Shown here piece by piece: positions 8,330 through 18,112 of a stretch of 64,000 bases of DNA (positions are counted from its first letter, which is position 1; each line of letters opens with the position of its first letter). The notes beneath the pieces were generated by a model. It had not been told where the DNA came from and made no database searches. It worked only from the letters and a program-made list of their open reading frames with translations. This DNA is from Chryseobacterium capnotolerans (lineage in GTDB: Bacteria > Bacteroidota > Bacteroidia > Flavobacteriales > Weeksellaceae): positions 3,415,001 through 3,479,000 of the forward strand of contig NZ_CP065589.1 in assembly GCF_021278965.1 (NCBI RefSeq), given 5' to 3'. The position numbers and the translations under genes were made by a program.

Positions 8330-9362
8330 ACAAAGTATCTGTAGGTCTTTCATTCTGGATAGGTGCAGCCATTGCTTTTGCTGATTTAATAGAATCGGCC
8401 ACTTTTTCTCTGTTGGCCTGTTCTTTCAGCATTTTAGGAACATCCGGCTCCAATAATTTCGTTAACTCTTCTACCGATATATTATTAGCATTCGGATCAT
8501 CCAGAAGTTTCTTCCACGGTCTTCTTCCACCCCAATTATAATCCCCAAATACCATTACCGCAGTACCTCTTGCTTTTGTTGTAGCTCCTCCGGGATTCAG
8601 AATCCAGGTATCAGCATAGGAATACAGCCATTGGGCATCTTTTCTCAATAATCTCAAACACGAGTGCGAGGCAGGATATCCGGGAAGTGTATATTCATGC
8701 CATCCGATACCGCCTATATTGTGAATATTAAAGTTGTAAGGAAGTTTCCATTCGCTGCTCACTGTAGAAATGGACAATTTCTTTTTCCAGTTGGCAAAAG
8801 TAAGACCTCTTGTAGTCTGTGCAGTTTTTTTACCCATACTCGTTGGGCCCCATTTCACAAGACCTCCGTTAGAATATACTGCATAAGCCTGGATTGGATA
8901 AGAAAAGATTACGAATTTCTTGACACCACTTAATACATCAAGCTGCATAGGAAACGGTGAATACGCCATCAAAGTCGTGTCTATTTTAGCAGGAACCACT
9001 AATGTATCAGCATTCCATTTGCTTTTGGAATCCAGTCTGTTTAACGCTAAAATTGCATAACGTTCTTTCTCATCATATTTTTTACTGAATTCTGCATATA
9101 CGGAATCCCGCATTTTTTTATCTTTTGGAAGGACAAAGGCATTATAAAAACCGTTCTCCTGCATCATAGGCGGAACAGATTCTTTTTTCACCACAGGAAC
9201 AGAATCTTTCTTTATAGAGTCTTTTTCTGCTTCCTGAATTTCTGATGAAGAAACAGTATCTTTAAAAGTATCACTTATTTTATCTATTTCTTTTTTACAA
9301 GAAACGAGGAACATTGCACATAAGCAAGCATATAGAAATGATTTTTTCACAAATATGTTCAT
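8322..9362 (-). CDS. L,D-transpeptidase (YkuD-like) lipoprotein
   Basis: A 346-residue peptidoglycan cross-linking or lipoprotein-attaching enzyme. The signal peptide ends at lipobox VSC with Cys22. Residues ~30-65 are a low-complexity charged linker. Residues ~145-275 form the YkuD catalytic domain: GWHEYTLPGYP followed by ASHSCLRL, with the nucleophile Cys235 and Arg237. The canonical motif is SHGCxR; here the Gly is replaced by Ser (Ser234), while His233, Cys235 and Arg237 remain. The C-terminal ~60 residues are charged and probably disordered. The protein would sit in the periplasm, anchored by its lipid. The gene overlaps the convergent membrane protein gene by eight bases. Confidence 0.85.
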   Translation of the reverse strand: MNIFVKKSFLYACLCAMFLVSCKKEIDKISDTFKDTVSSSEIQEAEKDSIKKDSVPVVKKESVPPMMQENGFYNAFVLPKDKKMRDSVYAEFSKKYDEKERYAILALNRLDSKSKWNADTLVVPAKIDTTLMAYSPFPMQLDVLSGVKKFVIFSYPIQAYAVYSNGGLVKWGPTSMGKKTAQTTRGLTFANWKKKLSISTVSSEWKLPYNFNIHNIGGIGWHEYTLPGYPASHSCLRLLRKDAQWLYSYADTWILNPGGATTKARGTAVMVFGDYNWGGRRPWKKLLDDPNANNISVEELTKLLEPDVPKMLKEQANREKVADSIKSAKAMAAPIQNERPTDTLSK

Positions 9363-9472
9363 TATAAATAAATTGGTATTTCAGTTTTTCTACTCAGTAC
9401 AAATATCAGACCTAAAGATGAAATAACAACTATCATTAATAAAAATACCGGGAAAATACGGGAATATGAAAA

Positions 9473-9949
9473 TTATGGAGACACTGCCATTTTTTGAGAA
9501 AGTATTGCATTTATCCTTAGATTCTCATTCTTATTATCTGTTTTCACCCTCTTTAAGGCCTTTCCCTGAAACATTTCGTATATTATAAGACCTTTATCAA
9601 GAAAGCTAATTTTCTCAACAGAGATCATATTTTTGGGGATATTTGCTCCAAACCATAATTCATCAGATTTTTGGGCCCAGGTTACCTCATACAGAACTGC
9701 ATTCTGAGGATAATCAGAACTGGATTTTAATTTTGCATATTCGAATGCAATATCATTTCCGTACAAAGTTGACATTGTTTTTATCTTGGGCTGAATGGAA
9801 AACGTAATAGGTTTCATTAAAAGCGGGTTTTCTTTCAGCTCATCACTTTGTTCAATAGATGCTTCCAGATTAAGAATATTTTCAGCATTCTTTTGACAGG
9901 AAACCAATAATACAAAAGCAAAAAATAAAAATAAACTATAGTTTTTCAT
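9473..9949 (-). CDS. Small lipoprotein, partner of the cytochrome P460 gene
   Basis: A 158-residue lipoprotein. The signal peptide ends at lipobox LVSC (Cys19), followed by QKNAEN. The mature region shows alternating strands but no known motif, so the function is unknown. Its start overlaps the end of the upstream haem protein gene by 14 bases, indicating translational coupling. It may be an accessory factor for that haem protein in the periplasm or outer membrane; this is inferred from operon structure only. Confidence 0.7.
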   Translation of the reverse strand: MKNYSLFLFFAFVLLVSCQKNAENILNLEASIEQSDELKENPLLMKPITFSIQPKIKTMSTLYGNDIAFEYAKLKSSSDYPQNAVLYEVTWAQKSDELWFGANIPKNMISVEKISFLDKGLIIYEMFQGKALKRVKTDNKNENLRINAILSQKMAVSP

Positions 9950-10916
9950 TTTGTCTGATTTTTTTAAGTTGAGAAATTAGGTATAACGGTGACGTGAAAA
10001 CATAATCACGATTGGCTACAGGCTTATGACACTCAATACATTCCTGCTCAAAATTTGGAGTATCACCTCCATAAGGTTTTAGATCGGCGCCTTTCCATCT
10101 TGCCCAGTTCCAGCCTTTTGTTTTTGAATACTTTTTAGCATCTTTAACCATAAATTCTACTGCCAAAAACTCACCTGAAGAAATACTTCCGTCTTTTTGC
10201 ACCTGCTGTTTCCAAACAGTTTTTGCAAAGACAGCTCCATCAGGCCAAGGGTTTACTTTATGATCCTGAATTGCTTTTACAGCAATAGTATTCCCAAAAA
10301 TAATCCGCATCGTTCCGTTATCAAACCGATCTGTTGTACTGATCGCTTTCCAGTTTCGGTAATCCGGAAAATAATGCTGTCCGTTTGGCGCATCTTTTAC
10401 ATGAGTGCTTTTCAATTCTCCTTTTACCCAGGAATTGTATTGCTTCTCCGCCTCTTTTATTTGTGAATCATCTGAAATTTTACGCGGTGTGAGTGATAAA
10501 GCATAATTCTTCAGTGTCTGGATTTGCTCTTGATTTAATTTTGCTGAGGAATGAACAGCCGCATAGCTTGGAAGTGGCATCTCTCCAGACAAAACTTTAT
10601 TGAGTGCATAATAAATCGTTGAATTCTGCTGTGCTTTTGGCCAAGAATTCCATTGAGAGAAATCTAATACTTTTCTAGCCTCTTTAATGTGCGATGTAAC
10701 CAAAAAGTTAGCAGGCGTAATTTTATCATACCATCTTAAGTTGGCTTGTGAGGAATGACAATCAAAACATGAGCTTCTCAAAATGGCATTTACTTCTTTT
10801 GGAACGTTGGTTAGGTTTTGTGTTTTTGTTCCATGATCAATTTTTTCAGGTCGAAAAAACTGTAAACCGACAAATCCAGCAAGCAAAACCAAGATCAGTT
10901 TATTCTTATTTTTCAT
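9936..10916 (-). CDS. Haem-binding/cytochrome P460 domain protein
   Basis: A 326-residue exported haem protein. Residues ~1-21 form a signal anchor or signal peptide. A haem-binding domain follows with a CFDCH site at residues 50-54 and the typical SSQANLRWYDKITPA context. The C-terminal half resembles cytochrome P460 (YFPDYRNWKAIS, then FGN and TVWKQQ) and ends in a second CxxCH (Cys293, Cys296, His297). Two c-type haems are therefore likely. Proteins of this type are thought to handle redox of small nitrogen or radical species, but the substrate is unknown. It is the first gene of a two-gene operon with the lipoprotein at 9473-9949. Confidence 0.85.
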   Translation of the reverse strand: MKNKNKLILVLLAGFVGLQFFRPEKIDHGTKTQNLTNVPKEVNAILRSSCFDCHSSQANLRWYDKITPANFLVTSHIKEARKVLDFSQWNSWPKAQQNSTIYYALNKVLSGEMPLPSYAAVHSSAKLNQEQIQTLKNYALSLTPRKISDDSQIKEAEKQYNSWVKGELKSTHVKDAPNGQHYFPDYRNWKAISTTDRFDNGTMRIIFGNTIAVKAIQDHKVNPWPDGAVFAKTVWKQQVQKDGSISSGEFLAVEFMVKDAKKYSKTKGWNWARWKGADLKPYGGDTPNFEQECIECHKPVANRDYVFTSPLYLISQLKKIRQNEKL

Positions 10917-11083
10917 GAGAGAATCTTTTTTAGTTTATTTAATTCTAAATCCAAAATTATGGTAAACCAATACTTTAGCGCACTAAACAATCAGTGAAAG
11001 GGAAAATTTAACCCCTAAAAGCGAATATTTCCTTGTGAATAAATCCGTAATTTTGATGCGAATTAGAAATTCCCTCTTCATTA

Positions 11084-12193
11084 ATGAAAAAGATCAATCT
11101 TTACACGATCACTTTTTCCGCCATAAGTATTGTGATCCTGCTTGTCAGTTTTTTTTCTTTCCGATATTTATATTCTTCTTCTAAAAAAGATGTTTTCAAC
11201 AGTACTTTTGAGGCGGGAAAAAGAGAAGCTCGTGAAATTGGTAAATTACTAGAATTGCAGCTTAAGCAAGGTCTTTCAGAAGAAACCGTTATTCAGAATC
11301 TTCAAAGCAGCATTGTAAATACTGATACACAAAGCGGGTTTATTTGTATGTATAATAAGAAAGGTATTGAACTTTGTCATCCCAATCCAGCTTTAGTTGG
11401 CCGCAAAGTTGAGATCAACAGCTCAGAATTTATTTTAGATAATAAGCCATTTGATTTTCTGGAGATATTACATTCGGGAAAAGCCAGTACAGGAATACAT
11501 CATTTTAATAAAACATCAAACCGCGCTTCCGAAATTGTAAGTTTTTATCCTGTAGAAGGCAGTGACTGGATGGTAGCTTCACACGCCAATATTGATGTAA
11601 TAGAACAGCAGATTTCTGATTTATATTTAACCTTTCTAATTGTATTTTTAATTGCCACTTTATCCATTCTTGGAATAAGCTTCTTTCTCATTCGAATGAT
11701 CTATAAAAAATATGAAACTCAGAAAAATGATGAGATTAAAAACCTTAATGATGAAGTTAATACTTTAACGGCTATCAATACTCAGCTGCATTTAATTCAT
11801 GAAAAACACAAAGAAAATAACAATAACTTTTTAAGGGAAGAATCAACTGATAGTTTAAAGAAAAGAATCATTACCTACCATAAAGACGAATTAATGTCTT
11901 TAGAAACCTTGGAAATTGCTTATTTCTTTCTTGAAAACAACATTGTTTACCTAAAGACATTTTCAGGAAACCAGTATTCTATCAATTCCAGTCTGGATGA
12001 ACTGATCAAAACGCTAGATCCGCAAATGTTTTACAGGGCAAACCGGCAATTTATCATTAATGTAAAAGCCATTAACAATATTCTTGTGTATGGTAAAAAC
12101 CAATTAAAGCTAATGGTAAAACCTGAAAGTGATGAAATGATACTCATCAGTAAAAACAGAGTTTCAGAATTCAAAAAATGGCTGGAACAGTAG
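11084..12193 (+). CDS. Membrane-bound LytTR transcription regulator with Cache-like sensor
   Basis: A 369-residue one-component regulator. One membrane helix lies at residues ~7-29, an extracytoplasmic Cache-like sensor at ~30-180 (SGFICMYNKKGIELCHPNP and YPVEGSDWMVASH are typical of small-molecule sensing Cache folds), and a second helix at ~181-205. A coiled coil (~215-245) leads to a LytTR DNA-binding domain (~258-369; FYRANRQFIINVKAI is the LytTR signature). It would sense a periplasmic ligand and bind promoter DNA at the membrane. No partner kinase is adjacent. The convergent LuxR regulator ends 18 bases beyond its stop. Confidence 0.85.
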   Translation: MKKINLYTITFSAISIVILLVSFFSFRYLYSSSKKDVFNSTFEAGKREAREIGKLLELQLKQGLSEETVIQNLQSSIVNTDTQSGFICMYNKKGIELCHPNPALVGRKVEINSSEFILDNKPFDFLEILHSGKASTGIHHFNKTSNRASEIVSFYPVEGSDWMVASHANIDVIEQQISDLYLTFLIVFLIATLSILGISFFLIRMIYKKYETQKNDEIKNLNDEVNTLTAINTQLHLIHEKHKENNNNFLREESTDSLKKRIITYHKDELMSLETLEIAYFFLENNIVYLKTFSGNQYSINSSLDELIKTLDPQMFYRANRQFIINVKAINNILVYGKNQLKLMVKPESDEMILISKNRVSEFKKWLEQ

Positions 12194-12211
12194 ACATTTT
12201 TCCTTCAAAAT

Positions 12212-12970
12212 TTAAAGCAGTTTATTGGTTTTCGCGTAAGATAATGCCTCTGCAATATTGCTTACGCCAATTTTTTCAAAAAGTTTTTTACGATGAAATT
12301 TCACCGTATCTGCTGTAATAAAAAGTTTATCTGCAATTTCACTGATCGTATGACCACTGGTGTACAGACTTAAGATTTCATATTCTCTTGAAGATAATTT
12401 TAGCTTTTCACTTTTCTCCCATTTATCTTCTATGAGATCATATTTCCAGATCTCATCAGAACCTTCCTTGCTGAGGACTACATTTCCTGAAGAAGTATTA
12501 TTAGAAAGGGAAACAGCACACAGGGCTTTCCATACCTGTCCATCTTCAGTAAGAAACATAGGGGCAAGCTTATGATTCACCAGGATCATATTCTTTTTAC
12601 TATTGATCAAATTAAAGTCATAGGAAATAGAATACAGCTTCCTATCCTCTATCGGAATGGTATCAAAAAACTTAAATCCTGCTTCATTGATCTTAATCAG
12701 CATTTCAACATCCTCCGGTTTTACATTCTGAAAATAAAATGCATAGCCAAGATTTTTCACTTCCTCTGAAGTTTTTCCACATAAAAAAAGTGGATTTTCT
12801 GAAACATATTCAAATCCTTTAGTCTGGTAGTTGATAACATATAAGCTCTGGTAGGTAGTTCTGGCAAGTGCCTTTACAGCCTCAAGATAGTCTCCTGCCT
12901 GGCTGAAATCTATGTCAGCATCTTTACTGACTTCATTTTTTTCGTTAAAAAACCTTTTAATCTGTTCCAT
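12212..12970 (-). CDS. LuxR-type regulator with PAS-like N-terminal domain
   Basis: A 252-residue cytoplasmic transcription regulator. Residues ~25-150 resemble a PAS fold (LYVINYQTKGFEYVSENPLFLCG). Residues ~190-250 form a LuxR-type HTH (LSSREYEILSLYTSGHTISE, then TVKFHRKKLFEKIGV). It lacks a receiver domain, so activation probably follows ligand or protein binding by the PAS-like domain. Two similar 16-base elements containing CTACAC lie 25-79 bases upstream of the start and could be its operators. It converges with the LytTR gene. Confidence 0.85.
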   Translation of the reverse strand: MEQIKRFFNEKNEVSKDADIDFSQAGDYLEAVKALARTTYQSLYVINYQTKGFEYVSENPLFLCGKTSEEVKNLGYAFYFQNVKPEDVEMLIKINEAGFKFFDTIPIEDRKLYSISYDFNLINSKKNMILVNHKLAPMFLTEDGQVWKALCAVSLSNNTSSGNVVLSKEGSDEIWKYDLIEDKWEKSEKLKLSSREYEILSLYTSGHTISEIADKLFITADTVKFHRKKLFEKIGVSNIAEALSYAKTNKLL

Positions 12971-13482
12971 ATTTTTTTTAAGCTTTTCTCACGACTACAC
13001 TAAAGGATAGTTTTTAGCTTTCATACCACAAATCTACACAAAAGTGTAGCAATTCTCAAAATGGCGTGATATACATTTGCAAATGATTTGCATGATTGTA
13101 CCATTCTTCTAGAAACACCACCATTAGGAACCTCTGGAGGACATAGCCAACAAGCGATCAGAAAAAGAACACCAACAATGTCATCAATAACCATGATATA
13201 TAAGTTGCCAAAAATTCGGTCTAACTAAAGTTGATTCGTCAGGTTTTTATCGTAAATAACTCAGACAATGACACCTAATTCAGACTAAATATTAAATAAT
13301 TGACCGAATAAGAAAGCAACATCAACGATCAGCCTTTTAAACAGCATAAATCTCTGCTTTAAATTACAAACTGATCAGCCACCATATCACTGATTTTTAC
13401 TATTACTGTCCCACAAGGCAGTAATTTTTTTATATCATCCTCTCCTCTTTTCTATTCATGAAGATTCAAAAATTCTTAACAA
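12971..13482. promoter_or_regulatory. 512-base gap with paired CTACAC elements
   Basis: No convincing gene. Two related 16-base elements stand upstream of the LuxR-type regulator: 12995-13010, and 13034-13049, the latter a perfect 6-bp palindrome CTACAC/GTGTAG with a 4-base loop. They may be autoregulatory operators or an RNA hairpin. A TACATTTG box follows at about 13052-13059 on the plus strand. It precedes a 52-codon open stretch (about 13069-13227) that has no ATG near its beginning and a biased, non-random look. This could be a very small peptide gene, but I cannot support it further. Confidence 0.3.
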
Positions 13483-13920
13483 TTACACTCCAATTGTGTG
13501 ATTGAAATAAAGCATTCTAAATCTAAAATAATAAAATGTCCAAAGTATCAGCCAAGGCAAATTGGCAATCAGAAAAAACAGAATATCTTCTCCACTGATT
13601 TTTTGCCCTTCCGTAATCATAAAGAAATAATAAATGATGAGAAAGATCGGAAGCAAAAACCAACACAGCAGTGTTTTCATTTTGTTCTGAACTGGTTTTA
13701 AAAATGAAAAAAGGCTACTTAAGGAAGCTATTCCGAGAAAGAAAATCCAAATAATCACAAGACCGTAAGCCAAACCACTCATATCACAGTTTCTTGGACG
13801 TTCCTCTATTCCCGGTTTAGTCAGGTTCATAAATATAATCAGAAGAATGGTTGAAATAACCGTTGAGAAAAACCAGGTCTTCAATACTGATAATAATATG
13901 AACTTCTTTTTTGACATCAA
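13483..13920 (-). CDS. Four-TM membrane protein of unknown function
   Basis: A 145-residue protein with four hydrophobic segments (about residues 7-29, 45-70, 82-101 and 112-132) and short charged loops. I recognise no family. It is divergent from the AraC-type regulator at 14061 with about 140 bases between them. The gene stands alone and its start (Met-Met-Ser-Lys) is the first ATG in the frame. Confidence 0.6.
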   Translation of the reverse strand: MMSKKKFILLSVLKTWFFSTVISTILLIIFMNLTKPGIEERPRNCDMSGLAYGLVIIWIFFLGIASLSSLFSFLKPVQNKMKTLLCWFLLPIFLIIYYFFMITEGQKISGEDILFFLIANLPWLILWTFYYFRFRMLYFNHTIGV

Positions 13921-14060
13921 ATTCTACTTTACATGCTAAAATAGTCATTATAATTCAACAGTACAAAATCTTCCCTCATCTGTCTTCTCACTGATATTTA
14001 ATAATTTGTTAAACAAACCATGCCTATATTATCTATAATTTTGACAAAATATCAGTTATC

Positions 14061-15110
14061 ATGTTATACATCATTATGGTAGTTGTACTACAGGCATTGA
14101 TCACCCTCACATTATTGCTTTACCTCATCAAAAACAGGGAATCTGTTCTGAATATGCTGCTCCTGTATATCGGTGTGGTTGCATTGGATATGGGGTATGA
14201 ATATTTCATCATTCAAAGATTCGGCTATGAATCTGTTCTATATGAAATTCCGGGAAGTCTCCGGGTTTTTAAAGGTCTTATTTTCCTATATATTACCACT
14301 TATTTAATCCATGCAAAATGGAGAGATAAACTTAAATATCTTATAATTCCGCTTACTCTGGTTGTTGTTCATCATGCCATTGCTATCACAGCAAAAATCT
14401 TTGAACTATCATGGGCAGATATGGCCATCAGATCTTATCAGTCTTACTTTACATACTATAGCTATTATTGGGTAACATGTCTTGCTTTATGTATCTATTT
14501 TCTTACCAAATACCGTAAAAACATCACTCATCCGGTGGCCAGTAATTTTCGTTATCTGGTTGGTTATGTATTATTGGGAGTATTGATTTTTTGGACAGTT
14601 TATCAATTGGGATGGGATACCCTGGTCTATCAGAAAATCTACAGTCTGTTATTTCTTTTCCAGTTTGGATGGATTTTGTATGTTTATATTTTAACGTACC
14701 AGCACAGACTGCTTGAACAGAACAATGCTATTCCCTTCCCAGCCTCCAAAGAAACTTATCAGTATAAAGATCTTTCAAAAATAGATTTTGAAATGCTACA
14801 AAATGCCATTGTCTCTTTTTATAAGGAAAGTGATGTTTATCTGGATGAAGAATTTACTTTAGATCAGCTTTCCAGTCATTTAAAAATAAGTAAAGCGGAT
14901 TTAAGTCTTACTTTTAATAAGCACCTCAGCACGAACTTTCATGAGTACACCAACAGAAACCGTATTCAACATTTCAAACAGATCTTATCAGAGGATCCCT
15001 CTGCCAGTGTTATTGATCTTGCGTTTCAATGTGGTTTTAAATCCAAATCTACTTTTTATAAATATTTCAAAAAGGAGTTTGACTGTCTGCCATCTCAGCT
15101 CACTCACTAA
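14061..15110 (+). CDS. Membrane AraC-family regulator
   Basis: A 349-residue regulator with seven or so N-terminal membrane helices (about residues 3-215) and a C-terminal AraC-type DNA-binding domain (about 245-349; FTLDQLSSHLKISKADLSL, then VIDLAFQCGFKSKSTFYKYF). Bacteroidota often carry such membrane-anchored AraC proteins beside outer-membrane receptor genes. The TonB-dependent receptor starts 137 bases downstream on the same strand, so it is the most likely target. This link is inferred from position only. Confidence 0.85.
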   Translation: MLYIIMVVVLQALITLTLLLYLIKNRESVLNMLLLYIGVVALDMGYEYFIIQRFGYESVLYEIPGSLRVFKGLIFLYITTYLIHAKWRDKLKYLIIPLTLVVVHHAIAITAKIFELSWADMAIRSYQSYFTYYSYYWVTCLALCIYFLTKYRKNITHPVASNFRYLVGYVLLGVLIFWTVYQLGWDTLVYQKIYSLLFLFQFGWILYVYILTYQHRLLEQNNAIPFPASKETYQYKDLSKIDFEMLQNAIVSFYKESDVYLDEEFTLDQLSSHLKISKADLSLTFNKHLSTNFHEYTNRNRIQHFKQILSEDPSASVIDLAFQCGFKSKSTFYKYFKKEFDCLPSQLTH

Positions 15111-15246
15111 TTTACAATTATTTAACATTAATAACTCTTTGATTTACAATACAGTTCGCTTCGAACTCAACAGAAATAGTTGTCTTAAATTTAAATGAAC
15201 TAAAACTTTTTGATGAGCCGGCATCTTTGTATAAAATTTCACTAAG

Positions 15247-18092
15247 ATGTCACGAGAAAGTCTTTTTTTAACAAAAGCAGCATTTTTTCTTTTGGGCCCA
15301 TTGGCCTTTGCACAGACCTCAGTTCACGGAACTGTAGTAGACAGTCAGGGAAACCTTCCCAATGCCCTGGTATATATTGAAAACAGCAGTCAAAAGGTTA
15401 CTTCCAGTACCGATGGATCCTTCATCCTGAATAATGTTCAGGATGGTAGTTATAAACTTGTTATAGAATATAAGGGATACGATACCGTTTACATTCCTTT
15501 CAACATAACTGATAAAAAGGAGGTAGACCTTGGATTGGTTAAATTTGGAGCTAAGCTTAAAGAAAACAGTATTCAGGAAGTTGTAGTGACCAGTGTTTAC
15601 AAAGCTTCACAAGCCAGAGCCATCACCATGAAGAAGAACTCCAATACCATCACAGAAGTACTTTCTGCCGATGCTATTGGAAAACTTCCGGATCGTAATG
15701 CAGCAGATGCTGTACAAAGAATGCAGGGAGTCTCTATTGAACGTGATATGGGGGAAGGACGCTTCGTAGCGGTAAGAGGAACACCTATACAATGGACTGC
15801 TTCTACTTTAAATGGAAACAGAATGCCTAGTGCGAGTGGTGATAATGCCAACCGTGGTGTGCAGATGGATATCTTCCCTTCGGAACTTATCCAGAATGTC
15901 CGTTTATCTAAAGCCTTAACTCCGGATCTGGATGGAGACGCTATTGGCGGAAATGTAGATTTCATTACCAAAACCTCTCCCAATAAAGAAACCTTAGCCA
16001 TCAGTATGTCTTCCGGATACGTCAATATGTCCAAATCCCCAACGTACAACTCTTCTATTGTCTACGGAAACAAGATTACCGATAAACTGAAATTTATCTC
16101 TTCTGCTGTGATCTGGGAGCGTTCTACAGCGATAGATCAGATGAGAAATATTTTCAACTATGGTTTAAAAGACAAAACAACCTCCTACTCTATCAATCAG
16201 CTTCAGCTTCGTGATTATCTGGCCAACCGGAGAACACTGGGGTTTAATCTGGGACTTGATTATGAGATCAACAGCAGGAATAAACTTTATTTTAAAGGGT
16301 TATACAGCCAGTACAAGGATGGGCAGTCTGTAAGGGAAACTTATTTTAATTTTGATAATAAAAATGTAACCCTTCAGGCCCGTCATGCCGATTATCTTAC
16401 AGATCTGTATTCTATGCAGCTGGGGGAAATCATCAGGTGGGACAGCGTTTGGAGGTAAACTGGTCGGTATCCAAAGCCCGTTCAGAATTTAAGTTTGATT
16501 CTCCTGAAAATCTTGATCAAAGTGAAAGGGGATATCCTATGGTCAATTTTGTACAACCTATGACCTATGGAAACCTTTCTGCTGATGGCAGGAAATATAT
16601 GGCAATGGATGCTCCGGATGGTATTGGAGATACAGGAGGTTACACCCTGCCTTATAACCAGCAGATAATAGCAGCGGATCAGTTAAAATTAAACCAGGTC
16701 ATCCTCAGTCAGAATCACAATAGTGAAACAGATCTGAGAGGCCAGGTGGATTTAAAATATAAAGTATCCGATAATTTCGAACTTAAATTCGGGACAAAAT
16801 ACAACAATAAGAACAAAAATGTTGACAGCTCTCTACTGGTATGGATGCCTAAATCCGGGCTTGGAATTCCCGGAAGCCCGGTTATGTATCTGAATCAACT
16901 CGAACGTGAAGCATTCCCTTACAGAGGCGGTTTTATGAATCCTCTTGGAAATCCTTATAATTCAGTGATTATTAATCAGATCACCAACGGACAGATTGAT
17001 CAGATGTACAATCCGGGTACACAGAACAGCTTAGGTCTGATGCAGGTCAGCAGTAAAGACAGCAGTTCCAATATTACCAGCTCTTACCGTGGAACTGAAA
17101 ATGTATGGGCGGCTTATATGATGGGAATCTGGAAGGTGACTGATCAGCTTCAGGTATTGGGAGGTTTCAGAAACGAATACAATAATATAACTTTCTGGGG
17201 TAAAAAAGTAGTTTCCGATAAGGACCATAAAACGGAAGATATTAAAGACAGCAAAACCTACAATGTTGTACTTCCTATGGCTAATCTGAAATGGAATATC
17301 AGTAATGACCGTATTTTAAGACTGGCCTATACCCGTTCTTTTGCAAGACCTGATTTCAATGATCTGAACCCGGGAACCATCATCAATGATATTTCGAACA
17401 CAATTACTCAGGGAAATACAAAACTGGACCCTACATTTTCCAACAATTTTGACGTGATGTTTGAGAACTATTTCGGAAAACTGGATCTGATTACAGCCGG
17501 AGTATTCTATAAAGACATCACCAATTTGATTTATAAAGATCAGTCGGTCACAGATATTGGAGGCAGAACTTATACTTTCACCACTCCTAAAAACCTGGAG
17601 GGAGCAAAACTATTCGGTTTTGAACTGGGGATATCTAAACGTTTTGAGAACCTACCTGGGTTTTTGAAAAACCTGGGTTTCGAAGGGAATTACACCTATA
17701 TCTCTTCCAAAATGAATATGCCTATTTATGAAAACGGACAGCAGACAGGAACCATGTCTACCACCATTCCTAATCAGGCAAAACATATCTTTAATACCAT
17801 CTTATTTTATGAAACCAGTAAACTGATGTTTCGTGTTGCCGGTAATTACAAAGGAAATTATGTAAGTGAAATCAGAGCTGCTGCGGGGGCAGATCATTAT
17901 CAATATTTTGATAAAAACTTCACCGTGGATCTTTCTACTTCATACAGTATTTCAAAGAAAGTTCGGCTATTTTTAGAGCTTAACAATATTTTTAATGAAC
18001 CCAACCGCTATTATATGGGAACTAAAGACCGTGTAGAAAATATCTCTTATTCAGGAATGCGCGGACAAATGGGATTTACCTACAATTTTTAA
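15247..18092 (+). CDS. TonB-dependent receptor, broken by one frameshift
   Basis: An outer-membrane active transporter of about 949 residues when the two frames are joined. It has a signal peptide (residues 1-23), a carboxypeptidase-regulatory-like beta-sandwich (~25-105), a plug domain (~130-250; GKLPDRNAADAVQRMQGVSI) and a beta-barrel ending in MGFTYNF, the terminal Phe expected for barrel assembly. The first frame stops at 16458 and the second is open from about 16437. Restoring one G in the GGGGG run at 16422-16426 gives an uninterrupted protein through LGGNHQVGQRLEV. This looks like a sequencing error but could be real inactivation or slippage. The PI-PLC-like gene follows after 20 bases, so the receptor may import a product of that enzyme. 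Confidence 0.85.
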
Positions 18093-18112
18093 TCAAAACA
18101 ATTTATTCATCA

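Noticed and set aside
13069..13227. Small peptide gene upstream of the LuxR regulator
   Set aside because: There is no ATG near the start, only a TTG, and no recognisable family. I kept it as an observation, not a gene.
16420..16440. Programmed -1 frameshift in the TonB receptor
   Set aside because: GGGGG allows a tRNA slip, but there is no downstream pseudoknot that I can see and ten other genes show the same kind of break, so an error is simpler.
16437..18092. A separate receptor gene starting with GTG
   Set aside because: The frame lacks a signal peptide and plug, and it continues the barrel of the upstream frame after a one-base correction, so it is the 3' part of the same gene.
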